A stretch of DNA of 64,000 nucleotides from Puccinia triticina (lineage: Eukaryota; Basidiomycota; Pucciniomycetes; Pucciniales; Pucciniaceae). Of this stretch, positions 11,518-22,786 are shown piece by piece. The stretch lies in NCBI RefSeq assembly GCF_026914185.1, contig NC_070558.1, forward strand, positions 2,294,001-2,358,000. Direction: 5' to 3'. Made by a program: the position numbers and the translations under genes. A model generated the notes under the pieces. That model did not search any database. It saw only the letters and a list, made by a program, of their open reading frames with translations, and was not told where the DNA came from. How positions within the stretch are numbered: the first letter of the stretch is position 1; each line of letters starts with the position of its first letter.

Positions 11518-12865
11518 CACTTCAACCACCACCAGATATCCTGAGTGGGATATCCAGTAAGAAATACAGGATACCTTGTATCCCAAAGCACACTCCTATT
11601 ACGTAGTGTGCTTTGGCACACTCCTATAACGGAGTGTGCTTTGGAAAACTCCTATAACGGAGTGTGCTTTGGCACACTCCTATAACGGAGTGTGCTTTGG
11701 CACACTCCTATAACGGAGTGTGCTTTGGCACACTCCTATAACGGAGTGTGCTTTGGCACACTCCTATAACGGAGTGTGCTTTGGCACACTCCTATAACGG
11801 AGTGTGCTTTGGCACACTCCTATAACGGAGTGTGCTTTGGCACACTCCTATAACGGAGTGTGCTTTGGCACACTCCTATAACGGAGTGTGCTTTGGCACA
11901 CTCCTATAACGGAGTGTGCTTTGGCACACTCCTATAACGGAGTGTGCTTTGGCACACTCCTATAACGGAGTGTGCTTTGGCACACTCCTATAACGGAGTG
12001 TGCTTTGGCACACTCCTATAACGGAGTGTGCTTTGGCACACTCCTATAACGGAGTGTGCTTTGGCACACTCCTATAACGGAGTGTGCTTTGGCACACTCC
12101 TATAACGGAGTGTGCTTTGGCACACTCCTATAACGGAGTGTGCTTTGGCACACTCCTATAACGGAGTGTGCTTTGGCACACTCCTATAACGGAGTGTGCT
12201 TTGGCACACTCCTATAACGCAGTGTGCTTTGGCACACTCCTATAACGCAGTGTGCTTTGGCACACTCCTATAACGCAGTGTGCTTTGGCACACTCCTATT
12301 ACAGAGTGTGCTTTGGCATACTCCTATTATGGAGTGTGCTTTGGCACACTCCTATAACGCAGTGTGCTTTGGCAAACTCCTATTATGGAGTGTGCTTTGG
12401 CACACTCCTATAACGCAGTGTGCTTTGGCAAACTCCTATTACAGAGTGTGCTTTGGCATGCTCTTATTACGGAGTGTGCTTTGGCACACTCTTATTACGG
12501 AGTGTGCTTTGGCACACTCCTATCTATTACGGAGTGTGCTTTGGCACACTCCTATCTATTACGGTGTGTGCTTTGGCACACTCCTATCTATTACGGAGTG
12601 TGCTTTGGCACACTCCTATCTATTACGGTGTGTGCTTTGGCACACTCCTATCTATTACGGAGTGTGCTTTGGCACACTCCTATCTATTACGGTGTGTGCT
12701 TTGGCACACTCCTATCTATTACGGAGTGTGCTTTGGCACACTCCTATCTATTACGGAGTGTGCTTTGGCACACTCCTATCTATTACAGTGTGTGCTTTGG
12801 GATAAAGGGTATCCTGGATTTCTTACTGGATATCCCACTCAGGATATCTGGTAGTGGTTGAAGTG
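11518..12865. mobile_element. foldback element filled with 28/32-bp palindromic tandem repeats
   Basis: Terminal inverted repeats of about 70 bp (11518-11588 and 12795-12865) start CACTTCAACCAC and contain CCAGATATCCTGAGTGGG. Between them lie about 33 units of 28 bp, core CACACTCCTATAACGGAGTG, followed by about 9 units of 32 bp with an added CTAT (TATCTATTACGG). Each unit is itself a palindrome (CACACTCC..GGAGTGTG). The left two thirds of the array is almost homogeneous, the right third is diverged and partly alternates CGGAGTGTG with CGGTGTGTG. No clear target duplication was found. Long open frames in the array are by-products of the period. Confidence 0.85.
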
Positions 12866-14502
12866 CTAGTTGCCTTGAAGGGAAATTTCTAGAACCACTC
12901 TCAGTATTGCAATGAATCTAGCTCAGTGGAAGTACTCAGTACTCTGCTACTACACACAACAGTCAACTGAAGGAGAAAGGAAAGAGAAAGAGAGAGAAAT
13001 GAAAGGTGCTCACCTAGAGCCTCAGTCTTCCCAACTGAGCTACACCCACATGGGCCCCACCGGGAATCCAAGTACATAGATTCCACAGTGAGGATTGGCG
13101 TAGATGGGCATGGATTTACCAATCTACAACAAAATTTGGGCCTACGGAGGCATACATACGGCAATTGGGCATACGGAGGCATACGGTGTAGGACTTGTGT
13201 GGGACACTAAATATAATTTGGTGAAATATCCGCTGAGGGGGAAATAAATTGCTTAATAGGTTGAAAGTCTATTACAACTTGCGGGTGGTTTGAAAGACCT
13301 GCCCCTCTAATAATAGTATGCAAATATCTAAGAGTCTTGTAATCAATATTTATAAAGATATGGCTGATTCCAAGATAGATCTTACTTTCATATAGTGATC
13401 TCTATCAGACCTAGATCACTTGATTCAACAGGCTAGCAAATCTGTTATAACTTCTTTGCTCGCAGGCAATATACTTACTTTGTTATACTTGTACTACATG
13501 TTACTAATATGCTGTTTAACTCGAACTTGTTGTTGTGTTATGCTTGGTTCTACTACTGCCAAAACACTAATACTGCTACTAAACTTTTACGCTACTTGTA
13601 CTAACCACTAATACCGCTAATAACCGCACTGCTGACTAAACTACCATATGTGACCCAACCTCTGTAGGCTGATGATAACTAAACTAACTAACCACTTGTG
13701 ACCAAACCTCTCTAGGCTGATGGGGAAAAGTCTGATGAGGGGAGAAACGGCCTCCTTATATATTGAAGGGTGAGGAATTTTTGCTCCAGGGAAGCTCCTC
13801 ATGAGGGATTATTGCTGCAGGGGATCTCGACTACACAGCCTCTCATGCATGTACTGCGGTGCATGCACAAACAACAAGGGGTTTATGCTGCAGGAGACAC
13901 TCAGCTACACAGCATCTGCATGCGTGTGCTGCACTGCCTTACAAACAATGAGGGATTTATGCTGCAGGAGACACTTCCTGTACAGCTTATCTGCCTGCAT
14001 ATGCTGTGCTACATGTACAAACAATGAGGGATTCATGCTGCGGGAGACACTTCCTGTACAGCTTATCTACCTGCATATGCTGTACTATGTGTACAAACAA
14101 TGAGGGATATATGCTGCATGAGGCGCTTGAGCTACACAGCACTTTCATGCATGTACTGCGCTGCATGATGTCATGTGTTGCTATGCAACCAAGCCACCTT
14201 CCATCCTCTTCCACACACTCTGCATCCACTGTCTAACCTGTTCCATCCCCAATGTTGGGGGTCAAGGCCTCTCCTCCCATCTTGCTCCTTCTTCCCTTCT
14301 TCCCCCGCACTTTATTACACACTCCCTATACTATAATACTTCTGCAGTGTGCTTTTGGCATTGTCACGCATATAGAAAACCACAACGGCAGCATACGGCC
14401 CTCAGGAGCCCTCAGGCTCCCGCTCCACGCCAGTTTCGTGCTCCGCACGCATGCCTGTATGGGCTTTGTACTATGTAAATACATAACCCATATTTATTTT
14501 TG
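12866..14502. other. no gene; possible diverged LTR of the 4758/14734 family
   Basis: AT-rich region. Around 13400 (ATCACTTGATT) and 13740-13810 (CTCCTTATATATTG, then GTGAGGAATTTT) it resembles the ends and TATA region of the solo LTR at 14734-15701, in the same orientation, so it may be a diverged relative. A block ending CTCT(A/G)TAGGCTGATG occurs twice around 13640-13720. A tRNA A-box-like string lies near 13050 but has no partner. Confidence 0.3.
13795..14170. repeat. 76-bp tandem repeat, about 5 copies
   Basis: Units begin ACAAACAATGAGGG and continue with TATGCTGCAGGAGACACT. Unit starts at 13867, 13941, 14017 and 14093 give a period of 74-76 bp; a partial diverged copy precedes them. 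It may be an internal repeat of an LTR. Confidence 0.75.
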
Positions 14503-14733
14503 TACAGTGGGTCATCTAATGTTTTTGGCACCACATTTTTGAATGCAGAAGCTCAGGCCACAGCCTTCAAGTCATGAGATTGGCTACAGGGGTGGAAAAT
14601 AGGTTCCTAAGAATGATTATGAAATAATAAAAAAGTAAAAATAAAAAAATGAAAAATGTGGATTTTTTTTCCGGACCTACTTCGCGCAGCAGCAAAAAAC
14701 TCTTTGCGCACAGAATGGACCGTCCCCCGACGT

Positions 14734-15701
14734 TGTAAGACTCAAAAGTGGTTGTGAAACCCTTTTGCTGAATGGAGAAGGGGATGATGGAGGTGCAAAA
14801 CTCTGCCCTTCTATACTATCAGATAACAAGACCCACCAAGCTAAGCTTGGCAAGTTTTAATCAAGTGATAGGTCTGGTCTAGTTCCAGATGAAGTTGTTC
14901 GATGACAGGTATGTGAGATTTGAGAGTGAGTTCAGTAGTTATTTGCAAATATAAGGGTTGTAGTGATGGGTGAAGGTGATGGTAAGTGTGAAGGGTGGTA
15001 TGTAAATAACTGGGGAATACTGAGCTGAGGGAAAAACAACTGGGGGGGAGAGAGCTCCTTATATAGACAAATGTGAGGGATTTTAGCTACAAGGGGGACC
15101 CTGGATGAGGGATTTTAGCTGGTGGGCTGCATACAAGTGGTGTCAGAAGATACTAAATACAGACAAAAAGTGGGGTGAGAAATGAAAGATGAGGTCATAC
15201 TATGCAAGGAGTGCATAAAAAAAGCGGGGAAATGTCAAATACAGAGGTACTTCATGCAAGGGATGCATGAGTGGTGTCAGACTAATGCAAGGAGTGCAGA
15301 AATGGGGTCAGAAGACTGCATGCAGCTGCAAGGGGTGCATAAATGAAGCGGGGACATGTCAAATACAGAAGAAATGGGGTTGGTCCCCTGCATATGCAGT
15401 GGAGATAAGAGGGATAGAAAAGAGTATGTGTTTGGCTGGGGCTGAGTATGCGTATACCTGGGAAAGGTGACTTGAGGGGTGTGACAGGTTAATGACTGGG
15501 GCTGGCCGTGTCCATGAGGGTCCAAGAGGGTGTAACTTTCAATCCAGCGGGGTTCCAGTGACGCTTCCAGTGGTGACTAAGGGTTAAATTGGCCGTAGAA
15601 TCCATTTCTGAGGTCTATTTGATGGTATCTTGAGGCGTATTGTGAGTAATTATGTAGTATAGAAAAAAAACTTTTGATTTTTCACTTTTCCGTCTACCAC
15701 A
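14734..15701 (-). mobile_element. solo LTR, copy B
   Basis: Reverse-strand copy, 968 bp, of the LTR at 4758-10824, from TGTGGTAGACGG (15701) to GAGTCTTACA (14734). It preserves the uninterrupted sequence into which the Copia element jumped in copy A. It sits inside the left arm of the foldback element, whose right arm (about 23750) shows the sequence before insertion. No clean target duplication could be defined. Confidence 0.75.
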
Positions 15702-16368
15702 TTGTCAAGCCCGCTGTGCGCGCAAGCCAAAAAATACTTCGCGCACAGCAACTTCCCCCAAAAGAAGGAGGGAGTTTTTCTGGATTTTTTTTTTGATGGA
15801 TCAAAAGAGGGGGTCTTGCTTGCCCCCTCCAAAAAATCTTGGATTTTTTGGAGGTGTCCTCCATCATGTAAATTTTTTTATAATATTAATCCAAAAAATA
15901 AGCTCCCCCTGCCCCGATAACCCACCCCGGGGAATTTTGACCTGCCAAAACTCAAGCGGTCGGGTGTGCAGCCCCTCAAAAAGAAAGTTCGAGGGGCAGC
16001 AGCTCCGGCTAACTCTGAGCCGCCGTGCCGTGCCGATGGCCGGCACAGGCCATCAAGCGGAGTTACACGCTCCCCAATGACCGGCCAGCACAGACTACCG
16101 GTCATTGAGGGGATCATGTACTCCTCTCGATGGCCACTCTGTTTTGGTCATCGACACGAGTACAAACTTCCCTCGATGACGTTCCGGTCACGAGGGGAGT
16201 GTTCACTCCTCTCGACAACCAGAGCAATTGGGCCGTCAAGGGGAGTACGTACATACATACTCCTCCCTTGATGACCGGAACATTCCGGTCATCAAGAGGA
16301 ATAAATCCTTCCCCCAATGACTGAGTCCGTTCCGGTCATCGAGGGGGGTGCTCACTCCTCTCGATGAC

Positions 16369-16707
16369 TGTAACGGGGCTCTTACAGGTGATTGGACAGA
16401 GCGCGGTGATGAACGCAAAAAGGTAGTGACAAAGATCTGAGTATCGTATTCGATGAGAAAGAGATACCAGATCAAAGCAACAGGCCTTTTATGTACAACC
16501 AATGATAACTACGAGTGAAATAGCATAAGCAGCATGAAATAGGATGAGATATTTATGCTGCAGTGAGATACATAATAGGCATGATCATATTTAATATAAG
16601 TGAAATACATAATACTAAAGGAGAAGAATAGTCTTCGATACATCTACATGAGAAGCCTTGTAATAGTAAGTCCGGGGGTTACGTAATCCCTAGGACACAC
16701 AGCTACA
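16369..16707 (-). repeat. Gypsy 3' LTR
   Basis: On the element strand it starts TGTAGCTGTGTCC and ends CCCCGTTACA. It differs from the 5' LTR at four positions plus a 3-bp gap; three of the four changes lie at CpG in one copy and TpG or CpA in the other. Confidence 0.95.
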
Positions 16708-16710
16708 ACT

Positions 16711-16721
16711 ATCCCCCCCTT
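16711..16721 (-). other. Gypsy polypurine tract
   Basis: On the element strand AAGGGGGGGAT lies three bases before the 3' LTR. Confidence 0.8.
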
Positions 16722-16850
16722 AATCATAGGCGCCGACCCGGAGCTGATAAATCCATAATTCGAGGAAACCAACAATCATGTGCCGCCAACCGGAACCTTT
16801 GCCACCGCTTTTGCCGCCGAAACCAAGTCCTTCTGCGCCGCCACCTTGCG

Positions 16851-19800
16851 TCAATCATCGGCCTTTGCAATGGCCGGGGGAGTCGCCCACATTTTGTTTG
16901 GAATGACTGATTGTGTTGATACCGGTCGTAAGTCATTTCCATTTACTGGGCGGTGATAATCGTTTCCATTATGATCTGATAAAATGTAAACATTGCCTTC
17001 CAGGACCGCTTTGATAGCAAAAGGGCCGAACCAACAAGGTTTTCCCTTTGTATGAGATTCGTTTCGAAGTTTCACATAATCGCCAGGTTCATGAATCCAG
17101 AGTGAGTCCTTTCCAAGCTTTTTGTCGAATAACTGTTTATTTTTCGAAGCTTTCTTGTTTTGACCTTCTAACGCTTTGATTCTATTCTGATTTAACTGGG
17201 TAATTCTAGTTTGCAGTTGTTTTTCAGAAGCGGTTACTGGGTGTTTTGCGACCATCTTGATATTATCGGAAGGTAATCGGGGTCGCACTCCATACACCAA
17301 TTCAAAAGGGGAGAATTTACTGGAGTCATTGATGTGAATCCGAGTAGAGTACAGTGCCGCTGGGAAAACGTCATCCCAACGCGCCGGATCCCCCGTCGTA
17401 TTCAGCCTGAACAATGTCGCCTCCAAAATCCCATTGTACCGCTCGTTCTTGCCATTCGTCCGAGGATGGTAACCCGAAGTGTTTAGCTTCTTGATATTTC
17501 CTGCCGAAAGGAACCGCAACAATCCTCCAGACAGAAAATTCGAGCCTCTATCTGTAAGAAATTCTTTAGGTAAACCGAAAGGCGTGATAACTTCGTTCAA
17601 TATTACTTCAGCTACTTTCGTCGACGTCGCCTCCTTCATTGGTACCGCTATCGGCCATCCGGTACAGTGATCAATCACCGTCAAAATCCATTTATACTGG
17701 TTTTTTGATGACTCAGGCATCGAAATAAAATCCGCAGACCATCGTTCAAAGGGACCCACAACAGGTAACGGTATCTGTTGTCCAGTTTCTTGCGATTGTC
17801 TTGCCCGTTCATTAATTTGACAAGATTCACAGGTTTGCACATAGCTTCGAACATCATGATAACGCGTCGGCCACCACCCTCGACCTCTCAATAAGTTAAG
17901 GGTGGCATCACGACCTCGATGTCCCGCGTCGTCATGCACTTTTCGCAACAAATGATATCTGTAAGTAGATATAATAAAAGGTGACCTTTCCTCATTTCCC
18001 GGGCGGCCCAGGTAAATTAAAGTCTCTTCCTCTTCATCCACTTCAAATCGTTCTAACATATCGACCGCTCTTCTGACTAAACCGTCTGGTACAGTCTTTG
18101 GAAAAGTCCTACTCAACTTCAAATACGTCGGTATGATAAGTGGCCAGTCCTAATCGCGCAGATCCTCATTGACCAGTTTAAAGACCATCAGGTCACTTCG
18201 CCGGGAAAGAGCATCAGGAACAACATTCTCAACGCCTTTCTTATATCTCACGTCAATATCCATTTCCGCGAATTCTTCCACCCATCTCGTCAGGCGTCTG
18301 GATGGTAAACTCTGCGACTTCAAATATTGGAGAGAAGCGTGGTCAGTATAAAAAATGGTGGTGCACATAGCTCCATCCAAGTACACGTGCCACTTCCTCC
18401 AGGCATGGATAATAGCAAATAATTCTCTCTCCTGAGCGGGATAATTACATTGTGCTGAATTCAATTTTTTCGATTCATAGGCAACAGGATGCCATTTTTC
18501 TTCCTTGTCCGTTTGCAGAAGTACAGCTCCAACCACAAAATACAATGCATCAGTCTCAGCAATAAACGGCTTTGAGGTATCAGGCATCAACAAAACAGGT
18601 GCTGTAATCATCGCGTTTTTCAAAACCTCAAAAGCTAACTGATGTACAGGTAGCCACAAAACTTTTTGTTTCTTTGTAACATTACCTCCCGTTAGATCAT
18701 TTAGAGGAGCCGCAATTTTTGCGAAATTTTGGATGTACCTACGATAGTAACCGCACAATCCCAAAAACGCACGTACGTCGTAGACATTCAAAGGTCAAGG
18801 CCAGTCTTTTATCGCCTCTAACTTGTCTTCCATTGGGCGAACATGGTTATGCAAAATGATATGTCCCACATACTGTAGTTCTTTATGACCAAAGAAACAC
18901 TTATGCCCACTACACTTTAATTCCTCATCTTGTAGTACCTGTAACACTTTATCAATGTGTTTCAGATGTTCATCCTCATTTTTTGAATAAATAAGAATAT
19001 CATCCAGATAAACTTGCACAAAGTGATCAATGAACGGTCGGAGGATTTGAGTCATCATCCTCTGAAAAGTACTCAGGGCATTCACCAGACCGAACGGCAT
19101 CACAAGCCATTCGAAGTGCCCGTACTTCGTCCCAAACGCTGTCTTCGGAACGTCTGCCGGGCTAATTCGCATTTGGTGAAACCCTTGCTGTAAGTCGATT
19201 TTAGTGAAATACTTCGCACCCAATAAGGAATCAAAACATTCTTGGATCAGTGGCAACGGATGCCGATCCTTCCGAGTCACGCTGTTCAATGCTCAATAAT
19301 CCACACAAAACCTCAAAGCACCATTTGAGTTTTTAGCAAAGAGGATTGGAGAAGACCAAGACAAGATGGACGGTTGAATAAAACCCTGACTTTGCAGTTT
19401 TTCCAATCGCTCTTTCAATTCTTTCAATAGTAACGGCGATAATTGACGTACCGGCTGAGAGACCGGCTTTGCATCTCCCGTATCAACGAGATGCTCTATT
19501 ACACGTTTTTTCCTTGATGCCTCTTCAATAGGATTGAACAAATCAGCAAATTCATTTACCTTTTTTCTGAGCCGATCTGCAAACAAACCGTTCCCCGGAA
19601 AATTGACAGGAAACGTAGATGCAACTTCCTCCCTTGTACCCAAAGGTACTACTGGAACAGGGACACAAACAAACAATTCATTATGTTGTTTTTTCATCTC
19701 AGACTTAAACTGGTGTCTTGAGCATTGACCAATGTCAATCGTCTCAAGCGTATTCAACGTATGTTTCTCAATAACATTTAAACAAGTAGAAGTCGGACAA

Positions 19801-20470
19801 AAATTTACTGATTTACCATTCGGGTGTCTCAGTACCCATTCATTCTTCGTCCAATCTGTAGAAAGGACAAAGGCCGATATCCAATCGCGTCCCAAAATCA
19901 AATCATAAGATGACAAAGGAATAACTTTACATTTCGCATCCATAGGGACTAACGCTAACTCAATGTGAATGACACTACATTCATTTCTAGTCACAGTTTG
20001 GCCAAAAGCGCCGCTCACGCCGAAATTCGCACTAGGGAGTCGCGACAATCCCCTGTCAGTCACCAAAGCTTCTGACACATACGAACAACTAGCCCCGGTA
20101 TTAAACAAGACTTGACACATCCGGCCGCTGATGGGCGCAAAAAAATCAACAATAAGAGAATCATTCTCTGCACAAACGGTAAGCAAAGACTCAGGTTTGT
20201 AACTCCCAAGTCCATCCAATAAAGAGTCAGACACCCCCGCCGAACTTACCTTCATCTTACTCACCCTCAACCCTTTCTCTAAAGGACTTAACGTTGCTTC
20301 CACTTTTGGACAGCCAACCAATTCAACAAGACTCGGGGCAATCAACTCACCGAGTGTACTCACAGTTTGCTCACAAGATAAAGGAACGGTAGGATTTATT
20401 TCAAACGAAAGACTACGGTTACAATTATCAGCAGACGTCGATGGGCAAGACAATGCACCATCGACTACAC
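16851..20470 (-). pseudogene. Gypsy pol polyprotein with three in-frame stops
   Basis: One frame of about 1200 codons, broken by TGA 19295-19293, TGA 18797-18795 and TAG 18152-18150, without frameshifts. Order: protease with NTGAS where DTGAS is expected (about 20100) and LILGRDW (about 19890); RT with ALRFCVDY before the first stop, TKIDLQQGFHQM, and VYLDDILIY (about 19000); RNase H (TDHASLQYL, about 18330); integrase with HHCC (HDDAGHRG..CESCQ, about 17940-17820), core D,D,E (SADFISM, FLTDRGSNF, KNERYNG) and a C-terminal domain without chromodomain. The stop after CVDY stands where arginine is usual, so CGA to TGA is likely. The protein would be made through the frameshift at 20471-20477. 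Confidence 0.95.
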
Positions 20471-21955
20471 ATTTTTTTCCTTGGCCTTGCCTTTTCCTTT
20501 GGTAGTACCATTCGCCACAGAGGCCTCATAATCTTTTTGCTTCTCAGATTTAGGCTGATCACATTTAGCACTGACATGACCTGGTTCACCACAATTGTAA
20601 CAGGTCCTCTTGCCCGAATCCGGCTTTCTTCCCCCGGCAGAGCCTCCTTGAGAATCGGCGCCACGTCTGGAACCGGTACCGGAGTTGTGATTGGGGCGAG
20701 AAGTCGATGTACTGGCCAGGTTGTCCGCAGTGTGTCTTCTGTATCGCCGATCTTCATCCATTGCCATCATCGCAATGGTCGCAAAATTCAACTGTTCGAA
20801 GGAGCGCAATTCTTGACGAGCAATTTCAGCTTCAACAATGCGACGCAAGCCCGGTCTCAAGCGCTCCACGAAACCAATACGTTCGTCGTACAAAAACCCA
20901 TAAATTGATGCTTGGGTTTGCCAATCCCTGAAACGACTGAAGAAAGAAGCCGCGGTCTCATTTGCTCCTTGACGCAATGCTGCAAAATCAGCAGCCACCG
21001 CCGTACGATTGGAGAAGTCCGGGTTCAAGCGACACAACCATTCCACAAAGGTCTCCCAACTTTTTGGTTCAGTCCTCGCTCTCATAGCGACATTCAAATC
21101 ATCCCGAGCCTTTCCATTCAAACAAAGAAATCCGATTCGGTGCCAAATCCCGGCGTGCACGGAGCGGAGGATCATTTCAGAGGCTAACTTGTCTAGCCAA
21201 TTTCTTGCTTCTTGAGCGTCGGTACCCGTAAACTCGGGAACCTTCTGAAGATTCCAATTCTTCATAGCCTTCGTCGTATCAGTGATGTAAGGTTGTTGAG
21301 GAAGAGGGCCATAGGACGCCACATCCGGCATGACAATGTTCGGAGCCGGAACCGATTGAGGAGCAGGGGTCGAAAAACCACGAGTGCCATTCGCCAAAAG
21401 AGATACTCAAGGATACTCCTCTCGAGCCCGACCACCAACATGCTCACTAGATGCCTTCACAGTGTCGGCATCATCACAATCCATCGGACCAGACGCCATC
21501 GCTGGATTGGTTACACGAGGCACAAAGCCGGTAATCTTGACCTTAGTGTCAACAGGACTCTTATCGACCACAGGTTGTTGATTTGCAATCGGAGTGGAGT
21601 TCACAGCTTCCCCACGAGTCGCATCAGGACGTTGCATCCCAGGATCCGACTGCGCAGGCCGAGTCTCTTCCGACGACTCAGGTTGGACAATGGTAGGATC
21701 ACCAAAAGGATTGGAATCCAAGGTGGCCGATGTTGCCGGTTCACGCTCATCTCCCTCGTCGTCCGTCCCTCCATAGAGATTAGCGTTCCAATAGGTGGGG
21801 TTGTTTATGACCCAAGCAGTCTGATCAGGCGTAAACAACGCTATCTCATCATCTGTATACGTCTCCCCATTAGCAGGCGGAGGAGCTCCAGGGATAGCTC
21901 GAGATTGACGACGACCTGAGCGTCCCATGACATTAGAGTGACCGGAGTACATATT
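20465..21955 (-). pseudogene. Gypsy gag with one in-frame stop
   Basis: Begins at ATG 21955 (a second ATG at 21931) and ends at TAG 20467-20465, 497 codons, with one in-frame TGA at 21409-21407. The N-terminal part is acidic and serine/proline rich. A capsid-like helical region follows (PEFTGTDAQEARNWLDKL about 21240; RQGANETAASFFSRFRDW about 20950). A CCHC zinc knuckle CYNCGEPGHVSAKC (about 20595) and a basic lysine-rich tail complete it. The stop is a likely CGA to TGA change. Confidence 0.9.
20471..20477 (-). promoter_or_regulatory. -1 ribosomal frameshift slippery heptamer (A AAA AAT)
   Basis: In the gag frame the last codons read AAG GAA AAA AAT GTG TAG. The heptamer A-AAA-AAT fits the X-XXY-YYZ rule for -1 frameshifting. 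Slipping back one base continues as TGT GTA GTC directly into the pol frame, which is open through the gag stop. It lies one codon before the gag stop. I did not establish a downstream pseudoknot. Confidence 0.85.
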
Positions 21956-22430
21956 TTCTATTTGCAACACGCAGTCAGTACTGAGATCAAGTTCACAGAT
22001 AACACAAAAGAGTAGCCAGCTTACAAAAAACTTAGCGTTTCAAAAATAACAGGACCGAAAAAAAAAGCGCACCAACGAAACACGAAATGTTGATGGATAC
22101 TACAGATAATCAAAAAAAATCACAACATTAGCACACAGCTTTCAACACCCAAAACACTCTGCCCGCCCCAGAGGAGCTACTAGACTTGGTACACAAAGTA
22201 TTCCAATAGCAACCGGAAAATTCTTCACGAAGATATAGCTTACATTTGTATGTTTTACTGGAAAGTGTTCAATTTGTACTTCTCGAATTGCCAACGGATG
22301 ACTTCGGAAAGCGTTTTTTCTTCTAACCAAAGAAAACCACCAATAAATCAAACACAAGTATCAGAACGAGGTTTATCTCAAGCAGACAAGAGCATAAGGC
22401 CTCTTTCAAGTATCTAATCGTAAAAAAATA

Positions 22431-22443
22431 GCTCTCGCTACCA
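22431..22443 (-). promoter_or_regulatory. Gypsy primer-binding site
   Basis: On the element strand TGGTAGCGAGAGC begins one base after the 5' LTR. It would pair with a tRNA ending ..TCTCGCTACCA. The implied A1-U72 first pair is typical of init tRNA(Met); the host tRNA is not in the window, so identity is inferred. Confidence 0.65.
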
Positions 22444-22444
22444 C

Positions 22445-22786
22445 TGTAACGGGGCTCTTACAGGTGATTGGACAGAGCGCGGTGATGAACGCAAAAAGGT
22501 AGTGACAAAGATCTGAGTATCGTATTTGATGAGAAAGAGATACCAGATCAAAGCAACAGGACTTTTATGTACAACCAATGATAACTACGAGTGAAATAGC
22601 ATAAGCAGCATGAAATAGGATGAGATATTTATGCTGCAGTGAGATACATAATAGGCATGATCATATTTAATATAAGTGAAATACATAATACTAAAGGAGA
22701 AGAATAGTCTTCGATACATCTACATGAGAAGCCTTGTAATAGTAAGTCCGGGGGTTATAACGTAATCCCTAGGACGCACGGCTACA
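22445..22786 (-). repeat. Gypsy 5' LTR
   Basis: 342 bp on the element's upstream side, ending CCCCGTTACA before the primer-binding site. 98-99 percent identical to the 3' LTR. Confidence 0.95.

Larger units (their letters stand above)
16369..22786 (-). mobile_element. Ty3/Gypsy retrotransposon with TGAC target duplication
   Basis: Reverse-strand element with 5' LTR 22445-22786, primer-binding site, gag, -1 frameshift site, pol (PR-RT-RH-IN), polypurine tract and 3' LTR 16369-16707. TGAC flanks both ends (16365-16368 and 22787-22790); the target was a palindrome unit of the surrounding foldback element. The LTRs differ by only four substitutions and one 3-bp indel over about 340 bp, indicating recent insertion. 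Four in-frame nonsense codons and a changed protease active site nevertheless inactivate it. PR-RT-RH-IN order identifies Ty3/Gypsy; I see no chromodomain at the C-terminus. Confidence 0.95.

Noticed and set aside
11592..12800. Resemblance to a CRISPR array (28-bp palindromic repeats)
   Set aside because: No spacers between units, eukaryotic context, no cas genes. It is a tandem palindrome array.
12224..12861. Open frames of 144-193 codons in the 28/32-bp array
   Set aside because: Present in all three forward frames with the same peptide repeat; a consequence of the repeat period.
13030..13070. Reverse-strand TAGCTCAGTTGG as tRNA A-box
   Set aside because: No B-box or cloverleaf downstream.
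14734..15701. Target duplication for solo LTR copy B (ACGTTG/ACATTG)
   Set aside because: It would require element ends inside the conserved TG..CA termini, inconsistent with copy A.
16724..16942. Chromodomain at the Gypsy integrase C-terminus
   Set aside because: The pol frame ends at 16851 without aromatic chromodomain motifs; the overlapping frame downstream is arginine-rich and unrelated.
18169..18351. Short frames opposite Gypsy pol
   Set aside because: Shadows of the reverse-strand gene.
20441..20908. 155-codon forward frame over the Gypsy gag
   Set aside because: Antisense shadow of the gag coding strand; no motif.
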